Source of the DNA: an uncultured Selenomonadales bacterium
GTDB taxonomy: Bacteria > Bacillota > Negativicutes > Selenomonadales > Selenomonadaceae
Reading direction: 5' to 3'
DNA: 64,000 nucleotides
Assembly (NCBI GenBank): GCA_900315155.1
Contig: OMYB01000001.1
Location: forward strand, 1-64,000
Under the pieces are notes generated by a model. The model was not told the origin of the DNA and searched no databases. It was given only the letters and a program-made list of their open reading frames with translations. The position numbers were made by a program, and so were the translations under genes. Numbering within the stretch: position 1 is the first letter of the stretch; each line of letters begins with the position of its first letter. Positions 58,232 through 64,000 of this stretch are shown piece by piece.

Positions 58232-59280
58232 CGGCTGCTCCCCTCCTCCGGTTCCTCCTCGCCGTACAGTCTCCGCTCCGGGCGGCTCGACCGGCCTCCA
58301 TCGCTGCGGAAGCGCGGCATATCACGCTGGACGAGGTAGAGCGGGCGCCGTTTGACCTCCTGATAGATGCGTGCGATGTACTCACCGATAAAGCCGAGCA
58401 CGATGAGCTGCAGGCCGCCGAAAAACAGCGTCAGGCTCACATCCGTCGCCCAGCCCGGGACCGCATCGAGGTCGATATATTTGACATAGAGCACATACGC
58501 GCAGCCAAGCAGGCTCAACATAGCACTGATGCATCCAAGATACAGCCCGATGCGCAGCGGAATGGTCGAGGTACTGAAGACGCCGGCGAGCGCGAGGCGG
58601 AGCATCTTCTTCGGGGAAAATTTCGATACGCCCGCAAACCGCGCCGGCGCAATGAACGAGACCGTCGTCTGCCGGAAACCGAGCAGGGATACCATACCGC
58701 GGATGAAACGGTCCTGCTCGCGAAAACGGCGCAAGGCATCCGCAGCCGGGCGGCTCAGCAGGCGGAAATCCGAGCCCCCGGGCCGTACCGGGACATCCGA
58801 AATCGCATTGAGTCCCTTGTAATAAAACGCCGAAGACTTCCGTTTCAGCCAGGAAACGCCCTGTGTCGTCATCCGGATCGTCTGCACGACATCAAAGCCC
58901 TCTTCGAACTTCGTCAGGAGCTCCGGAATCATCGCGGGCGGATGCTGCATATCGCCGTCCATCGTGATGACGGCATCGCCATAGGCACGGTCCAGCCCGC
59001 ACGTCAGAGCAATCTGGTGCCCGTAGTTGCGCGCGAGGAACACGGGCTGTACATGCGGGTCGCGCTCCTCCAAAGCCTGCAGCATCGCGCGGCTGTCATC
59101 GGACGAGCCGTCATCGACGAAGATGAGCTCCCAGGTATAACGGTCACGCAGTTCCGCCATGACGTCTCGCACGGTTTCATAGAAATGCGGGATATTGTCC
59201 TGCTCATTGAATACCGGCACGACGATGGATACAGACTTCGTTTCAGGTAGATTATCGGATGGAATCTCGGATGATATCAT
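58228..59280 (-). CDS. GtrB/ArnC-type polyprenyl-phosphate glycosyltransferase
   Basis: The 350-residue GT-2 protein has the DPM1-like catalytic part (VSIVVPVFNEQDNIP, ELIFVDDGSSDDS, MDGDMQHPP, SDFRLLSRPA) and two C-terminal membrane helices (LYLGCISAMLSLLGCAYVLYV, LFFGGLQLIVLGFIGEYIARIY). It should load a sugar on undecaprenyl phosphate on the cytoplasmic side. With the GtrA flippase-like and ArnT-like genes upstream it forms a complete transfer route. A charged tail (GGRSSRPERR) ends the protein. Confidence 0.93.
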   Translation of the reverse strand: MISSEIPSDNLPETKSVSIVVPVFNEQDNIPHFYETVRDVMAELRDRYTWELIFVDDGSSDDSRAMLQALEERDPHVQPVFLARNYGHQIALTCGLDRAYGDAVITMDGDMQHPPAMIPELLTKFEEGFDVVQTIRMTTQGVSWLKRKSSAFYYKGLNAISDVPVRPGGSDFRLLSRPAADALRRFREQDRFIRGMVSLLGFRQTTVSFIAPARFAGVSKFSPKKMLRLALAGVFSTSTIPLRIGLYLGCISAMLSLLGCAYVLYVKYIDLDAVPGWATDVSLTLFFGGLQLIVLGFIGEYIARIYQEVKRRPLYLVQRDMPRFRSDGGRSSRPERRLYGEEEPEEGSSR

Positions 59281-59312
59281 AACTATGCTTCCTTAACTAG
59301 GATTTTAGGGAT

Positions 59313-60845
59313 TTATTGGGAGTTTGGCAGAAAGACACGGTAGATCCGCGTTTCCCGCGTCTCCACCAGGAGCTCGGTCTGTGCCGTGGGTGGCAGATAG
59401 TCCATGATCTGCTCCGGGCTGTGCCGGCTCGGTTTCCGCGCTGCCGCGATGATCACCGGCTCGCCCTGCGGGAGGTCCTCGATGGCAGCGAACGGCATGA
59501 CGTTGCGGTCGCGCCAGCTCGGCTGTCCCGGGATCGGCAGCATCTGCTCCATGACGGTGCGCGGTTTCAGGCTGATGACCTCATACCCGTGCAGGTAGTA
59601 TACAAGGGAGGATTTATAATCGCCCCAGTAATACACGCGAATCCCCGGCTCCACGTCGATAGCCTGCTGCATATACGCCGCCTCCTGCGCCATGGACGCA
59701 CGCTGGACCTGCGGCACGGCCACGCCGAACGTCAGCCCGATGAGCACGACGCTCCACCCCACCGCCACATAGCGGCAGGCACGCCCGTAGTCTCGCAGCA
59801 GCCTCGCCGCGAGAATCGCGATGGGCAGGAAGGCCGGCAGCGTATACGTCGGGTACTTCGTTGCCATGCACTGGTAGAACAGCGTGACCGTCACGCCCCA
59901 GACCAGCAGGAACATCGTACCATCGCTCAGATGCCGCCACTGGATGGATTTTCCTTTTTTCACGAGCGCATAGAGCAGCACGAACGTCCAGGGCAGCAGA
60001 AAAATCAGCGCAATGGCCGTATAGTAATAAAAGACATCGGTCTCCGGATGCTCCGGCACAGAGGCGCGCAGGAAATTGTGCGTGCCGAGGAACGTATCGA
60101 GGAATGCATCGCCGTGAATGGCCGTCATCGGACCGTACCAAAGCCCCGCAATCGCGAGGAACAGCACCATGCCGAGCGGCCAATGGATGCGCAGGATTTC
60201 GAGCGGCCTGCGCCGCACGCAGAGGAACACGAGGTAGACAAAGCCCGGCAGCAGGAACGCGATCGGCCCCTTCGTGAGCACGCCGAGCCCGGCAAACGCA
60301 AAGGAGCCGTAATACCAGCGCCGGTTCCCGCTCCGCCATCCCTCGTAGAACGTCACGAGCGTCAAGCTGAAAAACAGCAGCAGCGTCATATCCGTGATGA
60401 CGGCCTTCGTCATGTACCAATATCCGGCCGCCGTGCCGAGGATAAACGCAGCGCGCAGCCCCGTCCGGCGGTCGTAGATCTGTGCGCCGAACCGGTACGT
60501 CAGGCACAGCGACAGGACGCTGAACACGACGGGAAAGAACCGCGCGGCGAAATCCGTAAAGCCGAAGACGGAAAACGCCGTCAAAAGCTCCCAGTAGAAA
60601 AACGCCGGCTTGTCATACCAGAAATGCCCGTAGATGCGTGGCGAAAACCAATCCCCGCTCGCCATCATCTCAAGAGCCGACTCCGTATAATTCGACTCGA
60701 CGGGGTCCGTCATCGGGAGCAGATTGTTGCCCAGAAAATACAGCACGCTGAAAAAGAGCACGATGCTGCGGTAGGGATGCCTCTCCATCTCCGTCCAAAG
60801 CCGTTCCCAGGCCGCGCCGATGCCGGAAAAATCTGCTACTTTCAT
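59313..60845 (-). CDS. ArnT-like (PMT/GT83) membrane glycosyltransferase
   Basis: The 510-residue protein has about a dozen hydrophobic segments and the GT83 signatures: DPVESNYTESALEMMASGDWFSP (Asp-Glu catalytic loop), YDKPAFFYWE and AARFFPVVFSVL. It transfers a sugar from a polyprenyl phosphate to an envelope acceptor on the outer face of the inner membrane, such as lipid A or another glycan. ATG 60845 follows GGAGG and overlaps the gtrA-like stop (ATGA). Confidence 0.9.
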   Translation of the reverse strand: MKVADFSGIGAAWERLWTEMERHPYRSIVLFFSVLYFLGNNLLPMTDPVESNYTESALEMMASGDWFSPRIYGHFWYDKPAFFYWELLTAFSVFGFTDFAARFFPVVFSVLSLCLTYRFGAQIYDRRTGLRAAFILGTAAGYWYMTKAVITDMTLLLFFSLTLVTFYEGWRSGNRRWYYGSFAFAGLGVLTKGPIAFLLPGFVYLVFLCVRRRPLEILRIHWPLGMVLFLAIAGLWYGPMTAIHGDAFLDTFLGTHNFLRASVPEHPETDVFYYYTAIALIFLLPWTFVLLYALVKKGKSIQWRHLSDGTMFLLVWGVTVTLFYQCMATKYPTYTLPAFLPIAILAARLLRDYGRACRYVAVGWSVVLIGLTFGVAVPQVQRASMAQEAAYMQQAIDVEPGIRVYYWGDYKSSLVYYLHGYEVISLKPRTVMEQMLPIPGQPSWRDRNVMPFAAIEDLPQGEPVIIAAARKPSRHSPEQIMDYLPPTAQTELLVETRETRIYRVFLPNSQ

Positions 60846-61312
60846 GGATGTCCTCCGCCTGCTGAGCCCTCTGTCCCCGCCATTCCTTCCGGGGCCTTCC
60901 CCTTCACGGCCTTGCTTTTCCAAAAATAATTCCATATCGTCACGAGCCCGGCTGCGAGAAACTTCGCAATCCAGTACACGATGCCGAGCCCATCGACAAA
61001 GACATACATAAAGAGCTGCGTCAGGAACAGCCCCGTCACGCTCGAGCCGATGAACATCGTCATCTGCTTCGCCGACTGATGCTGCGCATGCGCAAACACG
61101 AAATGCACGCAGAGCCAATAATTCACGATGACCGATGCCGTAAACGAAATGCCCGACGAAAGCAGGTAATACACCCCACCCAGCTCCGTGAGCGCCACCA
61201 TGAGACCGTAATCAAAGACAAAACAGCCTCCACCAACCAGCAGAAACCGTACAATCTCCGCCGTGCGCCCGCCCGTCGGATGCAAAATATCCTTTAACAC
61301 TCGATTCGACAC
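60842..61312 (-). CDS. GtrA-like membrane protein
   Basis: This small protein (about 156 residues) has four membrane helices and the GtrA pattern: RFLLVGGGCFVFDYGLMVAL near the start and NYWLCVHFVF. GtrA-family proteins are thought to flip polyprenyl-phosphate sugars. The start is uncertain: GTG 61312 lies close to GGAGGAG, GTG 61300 is farther away and GTG 61336 lies inside a terminator stem. First gene of a four-gene operon. Confidence 0.85.
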   Translation of the reverse strand: MSNRVLKDILHPTGGRTAEIVRFLLVGGGCFVFDYGLMVALTELGGVYYLLSSGISFTASVIVNYWLCVHFVFAHAQHQSAKQMTMFIGSSVTGLFLTQLFMYVFVDGLGIVYWIAKFLAAGLVTIWNYFWKSKAVKGKAPEGMAGTEGSAGGGHP

Positions 61313-61325
61313 GCTCCTCCACACG

Positions 61326-61371
61326 AAAAAACCCACCCACCATTATACGGCATGGCAGGTGGGCGGGTCAA
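61326..61371 (-). promoter_or_regulatory. Promoter of the gtrA-like operon embedded in a terminator
   Basis: On the minus strand TTGACC (61371-61366), 18 nt and TATAAT (61347-61342) form a promoter. The same bases form an intrinsic terminator for the upstream DUF4143 gene: CCCACC and GGTGGG stem, then TTTTTT at 61331-61326. The -10 box lies within the hairpin. Confidence 0.65.
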
Positions 61372-61372
61372 A

Positions 61373-62608
61373 TCAGACGTATTCTATAGGCAGCGCAACG
61401 ATGCGGTCGTTGAGCCACAGGGGCTGGTCGTAGAGGCAGAGGATCGTGCCGAGGCCGCGGTGTTTGTTTTTGATCTTGTCGATGACGTCGAAGGTATTCG
61501 TCATGGAGAGCTTGGGGTTGGCAGACATCTTGATTTCGACGGGATAAATCGTGTCCCCCTGCTCGATGAGCAGGTCGATTTCGGATTCGCGCGATGCCGA
61601 TTTGTCTTTGCCCCGATAGTAGGTAACATGCATGTGGTAGTCGATGCCTGCGTTGGAGAAGGATTTCAGGATTTCCGAGACAACAAACGTTTCGAACAGG
61701 TTTCCTGCCATGGCTCCGTTCATCACGGTTTCCGCCGTCGGATATTTTGTCAGGAAGCAGACGAGGCCCGTGTCGCGGAAGTAGATTTTTGGCGTCTTGA
61801 TGGCACGGTTCAGCGCAGAGTTCGAGTACGGCTGCAGGATGTAGATGATGCCGGATGTTTCGAGGATAGAGGTCCATGCTTTTGCCGTTGCCGCCGTGAT
61901 GTCGGCCTGCTCGGCGACCTTGCTGTAGTTGAGCAGCTGCCCGGTCCGCGCTGCCATAGCCGTGAGGAACCGCATGAATTTCATATGATCCTTGACATTC
62001 ATGAGGTCCTGTACATCGCGGCTCAGATAGGTCTGGACATAGGACGAGTAAAAGAGCTGCCAGTCGATGTCGCTTTCATAAAGGGCTGGATAGCTGCCGC
62101 GGTGAATCAGCTCCCATATATCGCCATGATGGTGAAAGAAGGCGCGCCGGTGGTCGATGTAGTCTGCGGTGGGAATAAAGGGGTCCGCAAAACTGACGCC
62201 ATCGATTTCGCGCATCGAGAGTCCGGACAACTCCATCACTGCGATGCGCCCGGCCAGCGACTCGGATACGTGCTGCATGAGGCGGAAGGACTGCGAGCCG
62301 GTCAGGTAGAAAAGGCCCTTTTCCTGCGTGGTATCGCAGGCCATTTTGATGTAGGGAAACAGCCGCTGGATATATTGCACTTCGTCCAGGATGTGTGGAT
62401 AGGGATGGTTGCGGAAAAACAGGCCGGGTTCCTCCTGCGCCTGCGTCAGCAGCATCGGATCATCAAAGGTCAGGTATGGCAGGTCCGGATATTGTGCCTT
62501 CAGCAGGGTAGACTTCCCCACTTGCCGCGGTCCCGTGACGAGGACCGCCTTGAACGTACGTCCCGCTTTCTGTAAAAAAGGCTCGATATGCCTGTGAATA
62601 TACGACAT
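61373..62608 (-). CDS. ATPase of the AAA_14/DUF4143 family
   Basis: The 411-residue protein has an N-terminal P-loop ATPase (VLVTGPRQVGKSTLL, a Walker B-like PHILDEVQYI, then YLTGSQSF) and a C-terminal DUF4143 part with a nuclease-like core (ESEIDLLIEQGDTIYPVEIK). Family members are common orphan ATPases of unknown function in anaerobes. ATG 62608 is preceded by GGAGGTG, which is also the 3' arm of a hairpin. Its end touches the gtrA-like promoter. Confidence 0.9.
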   Translation of the reverse strand: MSYIHRHIEPFLQKAGRTFKAVLVTGPRQVGKSTLLKAQYPDLPYLTFDDPMLLTQAQEEPGLFFRNHPYPHILDEVQYIQRLFPYIKMACDTTQEKGLFYLTGSQSFRLMQHVSESLAGRIAVMELSGLSMREIDGVSFADPFIPTADYIDHRRAFFHHHGDIWELIHRGSYPALYESDIDWQLFYSSYVQTYLSRDVQDLMNVKDHMKFMRFLTAMAARTGQLLNYSKVAEQADITAATAKAWTSILETSGIIYILQPYSNSALNRAIKTPKIYFRDTGLVCFLTKYPTAETVMNGAMAGNLFETFVVSEILKSFSNAGIDYHMHVTYYRGKDKSASRESEIDLLIEQGDTIYPVEIKMSANPKLSMTNTFDVIDKIKNKHRGLGTILCLYDQPLWLNDRIVALPIEYV

Positions 62609-62663
62609 AAAAAGCACCTCCGACGAATTTATACTTCAACTATAAATTAGCCAGAGGTGCTTT
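62609..62663 (-). terminator. Long hairpin: terminator of the GltD-like gene and Shine-Dalgarno of the next
   Basis: AAAGCACCTC (62611-62620) and GAGGTGCTTT (62654-62663) pair perfectly, as do the inner AATTTATA (62626-62633) and TATAAATT (62641-62648). On the minus strand the 3' arm reads GGAGGTGCTTTTTATG, so the stem plus T-run resembles a terminator while containing the ribosome-binding site and abutting the ATG of the ATPase gene. Confidence 0.7.
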
Positions 62664-62684
62664 GTCAAGTTTTTCCGTGTTTGC

Positions 62685-63983
62685 TCACACCTGCGTGTCG
62701 TGCAGGACAGGGGCGTGGGCGGCGGAGCCGGGTTTTGTGGATGGGGCTTTTTCGTCGGCCTTTTTCTGGAGCCATTTTTCCATGGCTTCGGCGACTTTCT
62801 TGGCGTCTTTGACGGCTGTTACCACGTTGTGGGCGCCGAGGACGACGTCGCCGCCGGAGAAGACGCCTTCGCGGGTGGTTTTGCCCTCCTCGTTGACTTC
62901 GATGAGGCCGTGCTCGTCGGTCATGAGGCCGGTCGTCGTGCGGACGACTTTGTCTTTCGGGTCCTGGTTGACCGCGATGATCGTGCTGTCGACGCGCAGG
63001 AGCTCCGGCTCCTCCTCGCCCGTGCAATGCCCGTCCGCATCAAAATGGCGCTGGGCGAGCATCGGGCCGGCTGGTGTGACTTCCGTCGTGTGCTTTGCGT
63101 AGATGAACTCGACGCCATCCGCCTGCGCGTAGTCTGCCTCGCGCTCGCCCGAGGAGACGTCATAGTGGCGTGCGACGAGGTAGACGGTCTCCACGCCCTG
63201 GCGGATGACCGTGCGCGCCGTATCCATGGCGACGTTGTTCGAGCCGATGATCGCGACTGTGCTGCCGAGCTCGAAATCGTCCGGGTTATTCAGATAGTCG
63301 ATGGCATAATGGCAGTTGCCGTTTGTCTCCCCACGGACGCCCAGGCGGCGCGGACGCCAGACGCCCGTGCCGATGAACACGGCCTCGTAGCCGTCTTCGA
63401 ACAGATCGTCGAGATGCAGGCTGCCACCGATCGTCGTATGCGGGCGGATATGCACGCCGAGCATCTTGAGCTTTTGTTCGTACGTATCGAGGATTTCCTT
63501 TGGCAGACGGAACGCCGGGATGCCATAGCGCATCATGCCGCCGATTTTCCCCATGCGCTCAAAGATTGTCACATCGTAACCGTGCTGGGCGAGCTTCGTC
63601 GCGACCGTGAGCCCGGCCGGCCCCGCGCCGATGACGGCGACGCGCTGGCATTTGCGGGCAGCGCGCTTCATGAGACTGTATTTGTGCAGGTAGGTGTTCG
63701 AGATGTAATGCTCGATCGCCGAAATCTGCACCGCACTGCTCCCCCGCTCTTTGCCGAGGATGCAATGCCCCTCACACTGTTTCTCATGATCGCAGACCAT
63801 GGAGCAGACATCGCTCATCGGGTTGTTCTCAAACAGCATGATGCCGGCCTGGTTGCTGCGCCCCGCCAGGAACAGGCGGATCATCTCCGGGATATTGGTC
63901 TGAAGCGGGCATCCGTGCAGCATGCAGAGTGGTTCCTTGCACTGCAGGCATCGGCGTGCCTCGTGGATAACATGGACAGCCAT
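62685..63983 (-). CDS. GltD-like NAD(P)-dependent oxidoreductase (glutamate synthase small-subunit family)
   Basis: The 432-residue flavoprotein has an N-terminal Fe-S segment (CLQCKEPLCMLHGCP and CSMVCDHEKQCEGHC), FAD-binding VAVIGAGPAGLTVA, an NAD(P)-binding VAIIGSNNVAMDTA and the C-terminal FSGGDVV. Such proteins are the small subunit of glutamate synthase or related electron-transfer subunits (NfnB-, SudA-like). No large subunit is visible, though the window ends 17 nt upstream. ATG 63983 is correctly spaced from GGGG. Confidence 0.9.
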   Translation of the reverse strand: MAVHVIHEARRCLQCKEPLCMLHGCPLQTNIPEMIRLFLAGRSNQAGIMLFENNPMSDVCSMVCDHEKQCEGHCILGKERGSSAVQISAIEHYISNTYLHKYSLMKRAARKCQRVAVIGAGPAGLTVATKLAQHGYDVTIFERMGKIGGMMRYGIPAFRLPKEILDTYEQKLKMLGVHIRPHTTIGGSLHLDDLFEDGYEAVFIGTGVWRPRRLGVRGETNGNCHYAIDYLNNPDDFELGSTVAIIGSNNVAMDTARTVIRQGVETVYLVARHYDVSSGEREADYAQADGVEFIYAKHTTEVTPAGPMLAQRHFDADGHCTGEEEPELLRVDSTIIAVNQDPKDKVVRTTTGLMTDEHGLIEVNEEGKTTREGVFSGGDVVLGAHNVVTAVKDAKKVAEAMEKWLQKKADEKAPSTKPGSAAHAPVLHDTQV

Positions 63984-64000
63984 GGTCATTCCCCTTTTCC

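Overview
The window looks like chromosome of a diderm Firmicute of the class Negativicutes (Selenomonas/Mitsuokella-like). This is inferred from a Firmicutes-style hemZ-hisS-aspS cluster and a SAM-I riboswitch on metK combined with diderm-type envelope genes, and from a G+C-rich core. No 16S or other decisive marker is present.

Region 1 (1-12.0 kb) is a complete type I-F CRISPR-Cas locus: array 1 (20 repeats), cas1, a cas2-cas3 fusion, csy1-csy2-csy3-csy4, then array 2 (40 repeats). Both arrays and the genes run on the + strand. The spacers reveal the PAM without a database: several pairs overlap in their source DNA, and in each case CC lies directly 5' of the inner protospacer. The decayed last repeat of array 1 also looks like a promoter for the cas operon. 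The cas genes are visibly less G+C-rich than the rest, which suggests transfer.

Region 2 (12.0-20.3 kb) is a patchwork: a frameshifted 14-residue-repeat protein, a methyltransferase joined to the tail of a GGDEF domain, a PepSY membrane protein, an EAL phosphodiesterase with a Cys-rich N-terminus, and a scar where a Y-family polymerase and a PcfJ-like gene lie head to head, both missing their 5' ends, followed by Rpn-family remnants.

Region 3 (20.3-37.9 kb) is housekeeping: SAM riboswitch-metK, a chemoreceptor, rpsO, pnp, a degenerate ADP-ribosylglycohydrolase, a tyrosine recombinase, pckA, thrC, nadE and a glutamine synthetase with a structured leader.

Region 4 (38.0-42.9 kb) is a decayed Pel exopolysaccharide operon (pelD-like, DUF2194/pelA-like, pelF, pelG and a hydrolase remnant) with frameshifts and internal deletions.

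Region 5 (42.9-64 kb), all on the minus strand, holds queDE, psd-pssA-glycosyltransferase, a wecG-like gene, fur-hemZ-hisS-aspS, recJ-relA, a four-gene lipid-linked sugar operon (gtrA, ArnT-like, GtrB-like, ChbG-like), a DUF4143 ATPase and a GltD-like oxidoreductase. Several regulatory elements overlap: a promoter inside a terminator, and a terminator arm that is also a Shine-Dalgarno sequence. No tRNA or rRNA genes were seen.
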